In this document: piece by piece, positions 52,236-62,360 of the stretch | Layout: each line of letters begins with the position of its first letter | Numbering within the stretch: the first letter of the stretch is position 1 | NCBI GenBank assembly: GCA_014529385.2 | Contig: CM043964.1 | Coordinates: 133,272,420-133,336,419 of the forward strand | Length of the DNA: 64,000 bases | Reading direction: 5' to 3' | DNA from: Adiantum capillus-veneris | Taxonomy: Eukaryota > Streptophyta > Polypodiopsida > Polypodiales > Pteridaceae | Program-made: the position numbers and the translations under genes | Notes under the pieces: generated by a model | Told to the model about the DNA's origin: nothing | The model's input: the letters and a program-made list of their open reading frames with translations, nothing else | Databases searched by the model: none

Positions 52236-52463
52236 TGTTGGAATTAGGGTTGTTGAGAAACGCACACAACTTGGAGAAGACAAAGGAAGCTCAAAGGCAC
52301 ACAATAGAGAGTGTCTTACTTAGTGTGCAATGGAAAGATAGATAGCCCTAGAGTGATGGGCGTATATACAATGCACGGGGAAAAAAAACTCCTAAAGAGG
52401 GAAAAAATGCTCCGGCGGTCCTAGTGTGTTCACACACATCACTACCACATGTATATGGTAACA
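52236..52463 (-). repeat. 3' LTR of copia C
   Basis: 228 bases, TGTTGGAATTAGGG to GGTAACA, the same length as the left LTR of copia A. Purine tract AGGGGGGATT on the minus strand follows. Confidence 0.92.
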
Positions 52464-52631
52464 AATCCCCCCTGGAGTGATGCGGTGAACAAGAGCTGGC
52501 ACATGAGTAAAGGGAAGTGTCGTGCCCTAAGGACATGATCAGTCCACAAAGGGAAGTAAGTCGAAAGATTTGCGGAAATCTTCAAGCTTCTCACGAGACA
52601 ATGCCTTTGTGAAAAGATCTGCAAGGTTGTC

Positions 52632-53357
52632 CTATATTGGCACATAAGCCAAGATGATCTCTCCTGCTAAGAGCCTCTCCCTGACATAGTGGTAATGCAC
52701 GTCAATGTGCTTTGTGCGAGCATGAAAAATTGGGTTTCCTTGCGCAACTACCAATGTGCTCTGACTGTCAGTGTAGATAGTGTTGGCAGTGTCCTGTCCA
52801 ACATCCAAATCATCCATAAGGCGTCTGAGCCATACACACTCAACCGTAGATGTGAATATTGCCATGTACTCAGTCTCACAACTACATGAACTACCAAGCA
52901 TGAAACAAAAACCACTTGTGGATACTCGCGTGTCAAAACAACCAGCCCAATCTGAGTCTGAAAAAGCATGTAAGTCTGGCGTCAATACTCCCCCCTTGGG
53001 ATAAAACAAGCCAAGATGTAAAGTGCCACTAAGGTAGCGGAAAATCCTCTTGACAGCCTGCCAATGCTTAGACCCTGGCCTATGCATAAATTTGTTGACT
53101 TGTGAGACTGCAAACTGAATATCTAGTCTCGTGTTGCATACATAAATGAGGCATCCAACAGCAGTTTGGTAAAGAGTGACATCTACACGATCACCAGCAT
53201 CATGAAGACTGAATTTCAAACCCGTTTCCATGGGAGTGGCAATAGATTTGCAATCCTCAAGTCCAAACTTACATAGCAATGTCTCTATGTAACTTTGTTG
53301 ACACAAGGCAATACCACCATCGCACTGCTTAAACTGTATACCCAAATAATGATGCAA
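52632..53357 (-). pseudogene. Copia C RT end and RNase H
   Basis: 241 codons open: HHYLGIQFKQCDGGIALCQQ, the RT thumb region, then RNase H with FSDSDWAGCFDTRVS and CETEYMAIF, then the C-terminal YTDSQSTLVVAQGNPIFHAR and KHIDVHYHYVRERL. The frame differs from the RT frame upstream (53285-54283), so a frameshift near 53300-53360 breaks pol. Confidence 0.9.
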
Positions 53358-54283
53358 CAGCCCAAATCTTTCATCTTGAAAGTAGCATCCAAATCAGCTT
53401 TAAATTCAGTAATATGTCTCTCATTTGGTTCACTAATCAGCAAATCATCTACATAAAAAACCACAATGAGAAGAGCATCACCTTTACGCTTTACATACAA
53501 TGTGCTTTCTGCTGGACTGTTACGAAAGCCTTGTTTGACCAAATGAGTGTCAGCTTTCTCATACCAAGCACAAGGAGATTGCTTCAACCCATACAAAGCC
53601 TTGTTACATTTGTATACTTTGTCCTCCAGCTTGCATTTCAACTTGTAAACCCACTTTGTACCAATGGCCTTTTTGCCAGGAGGAAAAACACATAAAGTCC
53701 ATGTGTCATTTTCTATAAGTGCATCATATTCTGATTGCATGGCAGCCATCCAATTTTTTGAAATCTGTGCTTCATCAAAAGACAGAGGTTCCTCAACATC
53801 ATGTAAGCTAGACACAGCCAAATCATAACAATCTGATGCATAATATGCATGGCGAGAACCTGAACGAGTACGACTAGACAAAGGTGCATCCAATTTACTG
53901 TCACACAAAGTGTGCACCAGCCATTTTGGTATACCTCTAGCCTGCTCCTTTTCAGCCTTTTTTTCATCAAGTACATCATGTACATTTGCATCAGTAATAG
54001 GCTGATCTATAACATTTTCTAAAACCCCCATAGGCTGTACATTTGCCTCATTGGAACTTACATTCGAACTTTCACCACTAAAAAGAGGCAACAAAGTGTC
54101 ATAAATATCCTGTGAGCTTACATTACTGTCTCTAGTACATGACAGCAAGGGCTGAACAGAATCTTCCACAAACACTACATCTCGTGAAACCAAAATACGC
54201 TTTATTTGTGGATGATACAAATTGTAACCTTTGCTTTCAGCACTATAACCAACAAAAATACATTTGATAGCCTTATCATCCAA
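53285..54283 (-). pseudogene. Copia C integrase end and RT
   Basis: 332 codons open: integrase tail FVGYSAESKGYNLYHPQIKR, RT entry KNWMAAMQSEYDALIENDTW, GKKAIGTKWVYKLK, KALYGLKQSPCAWYEK and active site VVFYVDDLLISEP. A stretch between KLKCKLED and YKCNKALYG looks internally deleted (fingers region), so RT was non-functional before the last frameshift. Confidence 0.9.
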
Positions 54284-54547
54284 TTTTCTGTGCTACAACT
54301 TATGGCACTAAACAATAAGCAAAACAACCAAAAACACGCATGTATCATGCCATGTTTCATATAAAGTCATAGACTACAACGATTTCATAGGACACCTGTT
54401 GAGTACATAAGTGGCACACATGACAGCCTCGAGCCAAAATTAATGTGCTAAAGCTTGACTCTTGACCATACATCGTGCCATTTCCGTAAATGACCTGTTT
54501 TTCCACTCAGCAACACCATTTTTCTGAGGTGTATAAGGCACTGTACA

Positions 54548-55155
54548 TTACTGTTTTACCCTACGCCTAGCCAGAAATGCATTAAATTCATGAGACATAT
54601 ACTCCCCCCCTCGATCGGAACGCAGGATGCCCATAGTACATTTCGATACATTTTCAGTCATAGCCAAAAATTGTTTGAAGCACATAAAAACTTCGGACTT
54701 CACTTTAAGCGGAATTACCCATGCATGCCTGGAGTAATCATCAATGACAGTCACGAAGTACAGGTAATTGTCCAAGAATGGAATTTGCATGGACCCACAA
54801 ACATCACTATGCACAAGCTGCAATCTGCATGTGGCCCATCCTTTGGAAACTTAGAACGCTACATTTTACCCAAAATACAGCCTTCACAAACATGTTTGAC
54901 AAGTGCTTCAAGAGGCGGCAAAGAAGCAACCATATCAGATTTCTGCAAACGCAACAAACTGAAAAAATTCAGATGCCCAAAACGTGTATGCCAAAGTTTT
55001 GCATCTGAAATAGCCCTTGAATCTACAACTGCATTTGCAAAATTTTTTCCACACTTGTCATACAAAGTGAGCTTATACAGCCCACGACATAAAAGCCCAG
55101 ATGCAACAATTTCATCACCAAAACTGAGATCATGAATTGTACATCTGTCATCCAC
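54548..55155 (-). pseudogene. Copia C integrase
   Basis: Zinc region KLWHTRFGHLNFF and CEGCILGKM (54859-55155); catalytic regions LVHSDVCGSMQ and ILRSDRGGEYMSHEF (54548-54823) with the first two Asp residues. The Glu-containing region is further on in degraded sequence (54285-54545). Several frame changes. Confidence 0.85.
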
Positions 55156-55163
55156 AAATTTGA

Positions 55164-55763
55164 CTACAAGTCCAAGTCTAGCAAGTGCGGATACAACAAT
55201 AGATTCTTCTTGATTCCAGGTATATAAAGTGTATCAACAAGTGTGAAAGAACTGCCATTTGCAGTAGTAAGCACAATCTTTCCAACACCTTGAACTGGAT
55301 AAGAGGCATTCTTGGCACAAGTGACTGAATTCCCATGAGGGACAAACTCGAGAGAGGTGAACAATTCACAATGTGAGATAATGTGCTTTGTAGCACCACT
55401 ATCGAAATACCACACATGTGAATGTGCAGCAACTGACAAGCATGCATCATGAACAACAGGATTGTAAGTGCACTCTGCGCTAAAAACCCATTCTGCATCA
55501 ACATCAGCATCACAGTCTCCTTTCACAGAAGACTTAACAATGACTGCATTTGTAGTGAAACCAACATTTGCAGTGGAACCACCCTCTTTCTTCTTAGCCT
55601 CTTTGGCTTTCAACTTAGGACACTGCTTGATCAAGTGATCATTTGATTTACAATAATGATAACGCATCTTCTTTTTACCCTTATCATCAGAGTTTCGAGA
55701 CAAATTGCTGCTAGTAGAAGCATTAGGAACAGAATTTTTACCACTCGATCGCAGCAGAACCAT
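55164..55763 (-). pseudogene. Copia C gag zinc knuckle and protease
   Basis: 199 codons open. A degenerate knuckle YHYCKSNDHLIKQC (first Cys is Tyr, Gly missing), Lys-rich linker, then protease WYFDSGATKHIISHCELF and IKKNLL. Spacing knuckle-protease is normal for copia. Confidence 0.87.
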
Positions 55764-56573
55764 AAGAAGTGGCTACATTGCTGTTACCACCCTTTCTTTG
55801 AGAAGCAATAAAAGCCTATTCAATTGCACGTTGCCTAGTTCTGTTTTTTCTAGAAAGTGACTCTTACAACAGTAATGTGAATAATGAATCAAACTTGACA
55901 ACTTCAGGGTTTCCTTGGGTCATAAGTCTCCAAGTACTAGCAAAAGTCTGGTAAACATCTGGTAAGGCATCAGGAACAGCCTGCACAAGGAAAATGTCTG
56001 AAATGACTTCACCTGCAGAATTAAGTTACTCATCGATATCCTTGACACCAGCAAGAAAAGTGTCCATATCATCTTCCTCATGCATAATCTTCGACTCCAG
56101 CTCTTTAGGCAGCAAAGCAATTTTAGTCTCATTGCCGTTTGCATAAAGACCTATAGAATATCCCAAGTCTGTTTTGCAGATTTTGCTGAACGAATGTGAG
56201 GAACAATGATGCGCTTCACAGACAACGCAATCAATGCATGAGCCTGTGCATCCTTTACATCCCAACGAGCTTGTTCTGTCGTACGCAAAACAACTCTAAT
56301 CGTAGCAATTCTTGCAGCAAGACCTGCAACATCCTCAACATCGCCTACATCCTCAGAACCAAGACGTACATCAATGCCCTGCACAATGTTCCAGACTCCC
56401 TTTGACACAAGAACATGTTGCATCATATAAGCCCACATAGGGTAATTGTCCCCATCCAACCTGTCCTCAGCAGCAAACATATTGAACACATCTGTGTTGT
56501 TGTAAGCCCTGGTAAATGTTGCACATGATGTGAAAACTACCCGAAAATAGAGGAAACAAAGCGGAAACAACAC
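55764..56573 (-). pseudogene. Copia C gag N-terminal part
   Basis: MFAAEDRLDGDNYPMWAYMM, then GVWNIVQGIDVRLGSEDV and ARWDVKDAQAHALIALSVKR, then QTWDIL before a frame loss near 56151. Further gag sequence is recognisable in other frames down to about 55900. Confidence 0.85.
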
Positions 56574-56830
56574 ATGCTATATAGCACAAATCGTAGAAGA
56601 CTGTAAGGCACCTGTTATGCAAAAAACGGCACTGACATAAATTCTACACAAAATGACGAAATTGCCTGTGTAGACCTGCCTGTAGTGGAAACGGAGGTCG
56701 AAATGAACCAAAATCAAAAATTTGAGGGGACCTCCGACCTGCGAACGCTCGCCAAACCTCACTAAAATCGGAGAAAGTGAGCAGGCGTGGACTGGAGCAA
56801 CTGGCGACTAAGCCCGGGAGGACGTGACTT

Positions 56831-56842
56831 GCTCTGATACCA
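56831..56842 (-). other. Primer-binding site of copia C
   Basis: Minus strand TGGTATCAGAGC, two bases inside the LTR. Confidence 0.92.
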
Positions 56843-56844
56843 AT

Positions 56845-57059
56845 TGCTAGAATTAGGGTTGCAGAGAAACGCACACAGCTTGGAGAAGATGAAGGAAGCT
56901 CAAGGCACACAATAGAGAGTGTGTTACTGAGTGTGTAATGGAAAGATAGATAGTCCTAAAGTGATGGGACGTATATACAATGAAAGGGGGAAAAAACCTC
57001 CTAAAGACAAAAAAAATGCTCCGGCGGTCCTAGTGTGTTCACACACATCACTACCACAT
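56845..57059 (-). repeat. 5' LTR of copia C, outer end truncated
   Basis: Starts TGCTAGAATTAGGG (the partner has TGTTGG) and matches the partner LTR up to CACTACCACAT. The expected final GTATATGGTAACA is absent and host sequence follows. Confidence 0.88.
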
Positions 57060-57640
57060 GTTTGCAGGTCACCATGGAGCTGATCTTTCCAGACAGAGCA
57101 CCATCTTCCATTGCAGAAGTTTTTTGGACTCAACTTAATGATTGTGAGTTCAAAACTTTGTGAATCCTTAGAGTCCTTTGGGCCATTTGTGGCATACATA
57201 GAGCAATGTCCTCTTGGAAATGTTTCATCAATGTATCGCATCACTTCCACATCCATGGCATCATGATACTCCTCTACATAGACTCTTGTACAAACCTGCT
57301 TAATATGGTCAAGTGTAGCAACCTGAGAAGTCCGCAAGTCGATAAAATGATACATATTGATTCTCCATATTGAGATACAAGGACCTGGCCAGCTGCTTCC
57401 ATCAGACATCTCGATAGAAAGCATTTGCTCCTTATTATACAAAGGAAAAGCCTCCCGAGATGCTGCTTGTAAATTGCTTCATCTGAAAGCACTCCTTGCA
57501 AATCTTTAGCGACGTACTGAATCTCTCCAGGTCGAGGACTCAGAAGAAACCATTTCGCCATGGCTATCTTCTCCTCATCAGATAGCTCCTTGTCATCTGC
57601 TTCGAGGCAATCCATGTGCTCCAGGTTAGGAGGATTCCAT
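57060..57640 (-). pseudogene. F-actin-capping protein alpha retrocopy, N-terminal and middle part
   Basis: Minus strand from about 57630: LEADDKELSDEEKIAMAKWF, GEIQYVAKDLQGVLSDEAIY, then after a one-base loss near 57465 AFPLYNKEQM, DLRTSQVATLDHIKQVCTRV, YIDETFPRGHCSM and the family hallmark LSPKNFCNGRWCSVW near 57105. Plant capping-protein-alpha genes have many introns, but this copy runs through about 190 codons without one, so it is most likely a processed retrocopy. A pair of compensating shifts lies near 57380 (GQVLVSQYGE is in another frame). The protein caps actin filament barbed ends with a beta subunit; this copy is dead, being frameshifted and split by copia C. Confidence 0.82.
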
Positions 57641-57664
57641 TCAACCGCATTAAAAAAAATATGT

Positions 57665-57962
57665 TGGTTACTCACAAGCTACAACACCTCCCATGGCAAT
57701 TACAAGGACGAGACCACCTGCTACAACACTACACAGAAGGTGTTTCTTCAGCGAGGGTGATACTCCAGGAGCCCATATCTGGAAGGACAACTGCATCAAG
57801 TACAACGAGGGCTGCCAGTGCCGCAAGGTTGATCTCTTTCTTTCCATCCACACTCATGGAGACGCGGTTTCCATTGGAAACGAGCTTGAGAGGAGAAAGC
57901 GCCCCATGGTGAACTCGATCAACAATGGTGGGGGAGGCTGACCGAGGGTGAAATCTATGCAT
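57665..57962 (-). pseudogene. PsbX-like photosystem II protein retrocopy
   Basis: Minus strand: a Ser/Pro/Arg-rich start (MHRFHPRSASP), then VSMSVDGKKEINLAALAALV and VVLPDM in one frame, and, after a one-base shift, APGVSPSLKKHLLC and SVVAGGLVLVIAMGGVVAC before TAA. The GVSPSLK...GG.VLV pattern after an Ala-rich, P(D/E)-ending lumen-targeting segment is that of nuclear-encoded PsbX, a one-helix PSII subunit with a chloroplast transit peptide. The conserved C-terminal NFDPVKR is missing. It lies about 25 bases upstream of the capping-protein copy, same strand. Assignment is from memory of the family. Confidence 0.55.
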
Positions 57963-58483
57963 GACATCCCAAATCGTCTTATTATTCTCTCTCTAACTCA
58001 CCCTTAGCTCTAAGCGCCCAATTGAGCTGTGTGAGAGAGAGAGAGAGAGAGAGTGGTTCAGGTAAAACAACCAAAGTTACATAATATACAGCAGAAGCAG
58101 GGGTACAAAACAAAAAGGAAAGATTGGCTCCACACAACCTTGAAGGGTGGCTGCAATGTTTGTAGCCAAGAGGGAACTGCGCGCATTGCATCGTATCTCC
58201 ATTTGGTGCTACTTGCCTCATCTCAACAAAGCCAGCACGCCTCTAGCTTGCCACCATAGTGACCCTAGTGGAGAAGTGGGCTACAAATTTCTATGAAAGC
58301 TATGATTTTTTTAATTTTTGGAGAAATCTAATCTCGCAACCATGGGTATTTTAGGAATTTTGGAAAATTTGACTCGCATTGTGGGAATTTATGACAAAAT
58401 ATAGGGGGTATTTTGGGAATTTATGATATTTGAGGGGTATTTAGGAAAATTTCACAAATTAGCGAGGTATTTTGGTATTATTT
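57963..58483. other. Non-coding spacer with short repeats
   Basis: GA microsatellite at 58029-58053. From about 58310 to 58480 there are degenerate repeats of GGGTATTTTGGGAATTTATGA, a type common around plant transposons. Short frames only. Confidence 0.45.
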
Positions 58484-59045
58484 ACTTTACAAACAGTAGC
58501 AGCAATTATTAAGAGGGAAGCTTTCTCTGGCGATGAAAGCGGTCGACTGTTAAGTTACAATCCATCAAACAAGGAGGTTAAGGGTATGTATAAAGGGATC
58601 CAATTCTCCAACGGGCTTGCCCTCAGCAAGCAAACAACCATTTGTAGGTTATTTTGGTACTAGCTAAAGGGTCAAAAAGCTGGCACATTGGAGATTTTTG
58701 TAGATCTGCGAAGGCCTTCAGACAATGTCTAGGAAAATGAAGCTAGAGACTTTTGTGTAGCAATCCATCGCAGGCATAACATTTTTATATGGGTAGCTTT
58801 AGCTAATCCTTGGGTGATGCATGCCCTTTTGAAGCTTCCCATATCCATCAAAACAATCTATGGGTTCTTTTTGGGTGGAGAGCTATATGCCCTCATTATG
58901 TGATACGACTCTAGGTGCAAGATGCTAGATGTACTCACAGGTTAGATTAGAAAACTTGTGAATCTTTTCAGCGAGTTGAGGAGAGACACGACAAACTTTG
59001 GCTCGGTTCTATGCTCATGCCATATGTGACTTTGTATTCCAAATT
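58484..59045 (+). pseudogene. Strictosidine-synthase-like (SSL) pseudogene
   Basis: Plus strand: FSGDESGRLLSYNPSNKEV, GIQFSNGLALS, CRLFWY-stop-LKGQKAGTLEIFVDL, SDNV-stop-ENEARDFCVAIHRR, and near the end, with a shift, HDKLWLGSMLMPYV. These match in order the SSL six-bladed propeller segments GRLL.YDP.TKEV, GL.F.NGVALS, RYWLKG.KAG..E.F, PDN....G.FWVA and the terminal KLW.GS.L.P. At least three stops, one missing strand (the segment after LALS) and a frame change show decay. Nothing of the first half is visible upstream. Confidence 0.75.
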
Positions 59046-59460
59046 GTCTTTTGAACGTTATGTTCTTTTGTGTATATGTATCTAGTTTAATACAGCAACA
59101 CACACGTCCTAAACACAAGTCCCTCCCAAGTAACTGGGTGGATCAAGATGCTGGCTTTAGATGATTCTTTAATTTGTCTATAGGCTTTGATTGACCCACT
59201 GTTCATAATTCTTTGTTAGATTGATAGGTGTTAAGTGTTCTTTCCTTGACGATAGACTGGGTTCCTGCTAACGAGGATGGGAATGGAGGGAGCTTTTTCT
59301 AAGACTTTTACTTCAATAGTGTTTGTATGAATAAAGCTTTCCACGCCCTATGTGGAGAGAGCTTTCTTTGCTATTTCCCAATTCAATTAAATCCAGGCCC
59401 AAGTAGCAAAGGAAGATGAAGAACCTATGCTTGCAGGCTATATATGGTTTTCTTTGTGCC
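59046..59460. other. Non-coding, with MITE-like copy 3
   Basis: A GGAGGGAGCTTTTTC ... GGAGAGAGCTTTCTTTG repeat lies at about 59283-59370, related to the copies at 49418, 51434 and 63384. Nothing else recognised. Confidence 0.45.
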
Positions 59461-59462
59461 AC

Positions 59463-59777
59463 TTATTTTGTAGAGTCTCCACATGTACGCATCAGGCTAC
59501 TTGCAATATAAACTTCATACCTCTCCCCCTGGACTTGTGAAGAAGATGTCTCTACCATGAATTTTTCATGCATGCCTATCTTCACAACAATGTACTTCAC
59601 AATCCGGGCTTCCATAATTACTACCAATTCAATTCTTTGGAGGCTTGAATGGATACTCCTAGCCGATAACACACATTTCTTGTTTTCATTATTGTAATCT
59701 TCTTCACTGTGAAGCCTCCTCTTTCTAATGCCAATAGCTCTGAAGCAATCATGTTTGTTCCCTTTTCCACTAGCCAT
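59463..59777 (-). CDS. Unrecognised ORF (104 aa), weak candidate
   Basis: Minus-strand frame MASGKGNKHDCFRAIGIRKR... ending SSLMRTCGDSTK. I do not recognise it. It is basic at the start and has no visible domain. Together with the frames at 59844-60077 and 60346-60777 on the same strand it could be part of one interrupted gene, since all three fall in line behind the TATA box at 60868. No splice sites were convincing. Confidence 0.2.
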   Translation of the reverse strand: MASGKGNKHDCFRAIGIRKRRLHSEEDYNNENKKCVLSARSIHSSLQRIELVVIMEARIVKYIVVKIGMHEKFMVETSSSQVQGERYEVYIASSLMRTCGDSTK

Positions 59778-59843
59778 ATATTGGGGACTCTTACAGGGAT
59801 TTGGGTGGTTCTGTTACAGATCTACCATGTGTGATCCACACTA

Positions 59844-60077
59844 TCATTGCAAAACCACATGAATTGTGCTTTTGAACCAGTACCGAGCACTATCATTCCT
59901 CTTTCCCATGTCCAAATACCCCAAAAGGATCGTGCAACGACACGTGTACCTGTGTTCTTTTTTTTTTTTGCATTTTCCTACTCTAGATCCTAACCACCCT
60001 TGACATTGAATCTTGCTTCCCTTTGGTGTATGTCGGATTGTCCACATTGTCTTATGAATGTCTATTTCCTCAACCAC
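59844..60077 (-). CDS. Unrecognised ORF (77 aa), weak candidate
   Basis: Minus-strand frame with MWTIRHTPKGSKIQCQGWLG, a Lys run after CKKKK and YLDMGKRNDSARYWFKST. Several Cys and Trp residues suggest it was once protein-coding, but I cannot name a family. Possibly an exon or fragment of the same gene as 60346-60777. Confidence 0.2.
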   Translation of the reverse strand: MVEEIDIHKTMWTIRHTPKGSKIQCQGWLGSRVGKCKKKKEHRYTCRCTILLGYLDMGKRNDSARYWFKSTIHVVLQ

Positions 60078-60345
60078 TAGCCCACCCTCGTGCTCTTCGA
60101 CTACTTAACCATCCACTCTAGTAGTTGCTTGGACACCTCCACGACTTTGTGAGATGTTCTATGTCAGATACTCAGGTGAATGTGAAACATTCTCCTCCTC
60201 ATAGCTTACTGCCCTAGCCTGTTTTTGCTTCCTGGCACCAACTTAGCCAACAATCTATTTGCGAGCGACAAGTTACAGTCATACGCTTTTTTAGATGCCA
60301 ATCAAGCACGTATAATTTTGTACAGGGTGGTTGCCTCTTCCTCGC

Positions 60346-60777
60346 TCAATGCCATAATTCACACATATGCTTGTGCTCATCTTCGAAATTTTTATGCCCG
60401 TACTTCATGGTGTGAATGTGCAAGCTTTGCTCCCAATAAAACAAGCATGAGGGTTCTCTTCCTTCCATAGCATTCTCAGGTCCTCCATTGAATACAATTT
60501 GAATAGCTTTTTTATTTTCTCCAGCCTCGTTTACCATGAATCCTCTAAAATCAGCTGGACGGTGGTTGCTATCCAACAACACCGAATTTATCATCTTCCA
60601 CCTTAGTCTGAATGTTGCCATTCGGAGTGGAAATGATGGCAAATATCTCGTTGTTATTACTACCCAATAATTGCTAGGATTCACCGTGACAAATCTTCCT
60701 AGGAAATCAAGCAACAAAGGTTCATCGCTAACAATATTCAAGAACATACTCACCTTGCTTGACGAAGAGGAATCCAT
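60346..60777 (-). CDS. Unrecognised ORF (143 aa) behind a TATA box
   Basis: Minus-strand frame MDSSSSSKVSMFLNIVSDEP..., with RMATFRLRWKMINSVLLDSN and IVFNGGPENAM in the middle and a His-rich end. No family recognised. Support for a gene: a perfect TATAAATA on the same strand about 91 bases before the ATG, and a plausible short 5' leader. Against: no recognised domain and no neighbouring exon with clear splice sites. Confidence 0.35.
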   Translation of the reverse strand: MDSSSSSKVSMFLNIVSDEPLLLDFLGRFVTVNPSNYWVVITTRYLPSFPLRMATFRLRWKMINSVLLDSNHRPADFRGFMVNEAGENKKAIQIVFNGGPENAMEGREPSCLFYWEQSLHIHTMKYGHKNFEDEHKHMCELWH

Positions 60778-60794
60778 AACTCGTTGAATACTTT

Positions 60795-60846
60795 AGAGCT
60801 TACTGACTGTCTAGATACATAGAGCTTACTGACTGTCTAGATACAT
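60795..60846. repeat. Two perfect 26-base tandem units in a leader/promoter
   Basis: AGAGCTTACTGACTGTCTAG plus ATACAT, repeated twice without a change. It lies between the TATA box at 60868 and the ATG at 60777, so it would fall at the start site or in the 5' leader of the minus-strand frame. Confidence 0.9.
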
Positions 60847-60867
60847 GTAAGCTGACACCCAAGCCTA

Positions 60868-60875
60868 TATTTATA
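60868..60875 (-). promoter_or_regulatory. TATA box, minus strand
   Basis: TATAAATA within GTCTATAAATATAGG on the minus strand, about 91 bases upstream of the ATG at 60777. Confidence 0.45.
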
Positions 60876-60879
60876 GACA

Positions 60880-61415
60880 ATCAACACCTATTTCTGGACC
60901 TGGGCTTGAAATGTACCATGTTTGTTGAGTGAAATTTATCAATTTGAAGCCAACATATTATTAGCTCAAAATGAGTGTAATCCTTGCTACATGATAACTC
61001 ACTTTCGCCTTTTTGTTGTTTTCTATTTAGGATATTAGCTGCCCCAAAACTCAAAGAAGAAGAGTTACATAGTGAAAACTCCATAAACACATTCAAAATT
61101 GCCGTTTGATTATGAAGGAGTTTCCAAAATATTCATCAAAGTGTGAATTTTAGTAGTAATTTAGCATAGAGAATTTTTCGTAAATGGGCCATAAAAACTG
61201 CTAGCACTAGCGCTCATTGCCAGAGAGAGGTAGGAGAGTATCTTTTTCAACAAAAAGCGAAGTGCTAGTGCTTAATAGAGATGAGGGGAGAGACGCTTTT
61301 AAATTTGTGCATGAGAGATGAGGAAAGAGGATCTTTTCAACTAAAAAATCAGGCGCTATCGCTCATTGATGCTCGTCAAAATGGAGAGTAGTAAGGAGGG
61401 AGGGTGGGAGGCGCA
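60880..61415. other. Intergenic region between two divergent TATA boxes
   Basis: Two or three degenerate direct repeats of GCTAGTGCT(T/C)A.TAGAGATGAGG and (G/A)TCTTTTCAAC(T/A)AAAAA (61195-61375). No coding signal. Confidence 0.4.
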
Positions 61416-61425
61416 TATATAAAGG
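61416..61425 (+). promoter_or_regulatory. TATA box, plus strand
   Basis: TATATAAAGG in front of a CT-rich leader. It lies about 540 bases from the minus-strand TATA box at 60868. Confidence 0.45.
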
Positions 61426-61489
61426 CATGGTGTGCATTAATTTTTTTGACTTTAGTTGCTTTTTGTGAAGATCATTAACCTTTGAAGGT

Positions 61490-61675
61490 AATCTCTCTCA
61501 CCCTCTCCATCTCCCTCGTTCTCCTCCCTATCTCCCTCACTTGAGAGTAAAAAAAGTGAGCTCTCCATCTCGTTCCTTCTCCGTCTCCCTCTTTCCCTCC
61601 CTATCTCCCTCACTTGCAAGTAAAAAAAGTGAGCGCTCTCTCATTCCCTCTTAAAAAAAAGTGAGTCTTCTCTCA
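61490..61675 (+). repeat. CT-rich leader with tandem units
   Basis: Units of CTCCATCTC..TTC.CC...CTCCCTCACTTG(A/C)(G/A)AGTAAAAAAAGTGAG, about 65-70 bases, two full and one partial. A CT-rich stretch after a TATA box is common in plant 5' leaders. Confidence 0.6.
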
Positions 61676-61952
61676 AACCTTCCATTGGTTACATACCCAT
61701 CCACCGGTAAGTGTCCGGGCCTTCTTGAATGGCAATTGAGGTGTGTTTCAAGATCTTGCTATCTGTTCTAGGGTTTTTTGCAAGTAGCGATGGTGATTGT
61801 ATTCAGATTGTGCATTTTGTGCACATTGTTGGTGTCCGCCAATGAGAAAAGAACACACTTGGGCATGGAAGTCCATTGACATACCATCAGACGATGCCTG
61901 GTTTGATTCGTTGTAGGAGGATGATTGGACGAGAGAGCAGGATGGTACACCT

Positions 61953-62360
61953 ATGCGAGGTACACTTAGATGCCCATTATCTCTAAATAGATTTTTTATG
62001 CATCATTTCATATTTGTTTGTTGTACAGGGGGTATGGAATGTGGGCATTGGTTTTCTTGGCAATTGCTCATGCAGTACACAAATGAGAATGACGTTGTCG
62101 TTCAGTACGAAGGTGCATGTGAAGAGTTGGGTTTATTGGGGAGCCAGATCTGCCATATGATGACAATATTTGAGAGCAATGAGGAGTTCTTCACCAAACT
62201 ACTCACTATTTTTGAAATGCAAGCCTGTCGATTGAGAGAGATACAAGAGCGAGACAAGAGACATGCAAATGAGGTGGAGTGTGCTTTGAAGGAAGTATCT
62301 TTGTTGGTGCCGCATCCAAACATTGTGGAGTTAGATCCATCGTCCCATGACTTGGAATAG
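61953..62360 (+). CDS. Unrecognised ORF (135 aa), possible gene end
   Basis: Frame ending HPNIVELDPSSHDLE. The most protein-like part is MECGHWFSWQLLMQYTNEND, then a probable helical segment FTKLLTIFEMQACRLREIQE rich in charged residues. A GT...AG stretch at 61960-62028 (69 bases, a multiple of three) could be a retained or real intron. Upstream, 61788-61950 holds other short frames with a stop. It lies behind the plus-strand TATA box and leader. Family not recognised. Confidence 0.35.
   Translation: MRGTLRCPLSLNRFFMHHFIFVCCTGGMECGHWFSWQLLMQYTNENDVVVQYEGACEELGLLGSQICHMMTIFESNEEFFTKLLTIFEMQACRLREIQERDKRHANEVECALKEVSLLVPHPNIVELDPSSHDLE

Larger units (their letters stand above)
52236..57059 (-). 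mobile_element. Ty1/copia element C, same family as A
   Basis: LTRs 52236-52463 and 56845-57059 (the right one lacks its outer 13 bases), with a perfect TGGTATCAGAGC primer-binding site and purine tract. Order on the minus strand is gag, knuckle/protease, integrase, RT, RNase H. Inserted in a capping-protein-alpha copy, with GTTT on both sides (52232-52235 and 57060-57063). Many frameshifts. About 4.8 kb without nested insertions, so it serves as the reference for copia A. Confidence 0.92.
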
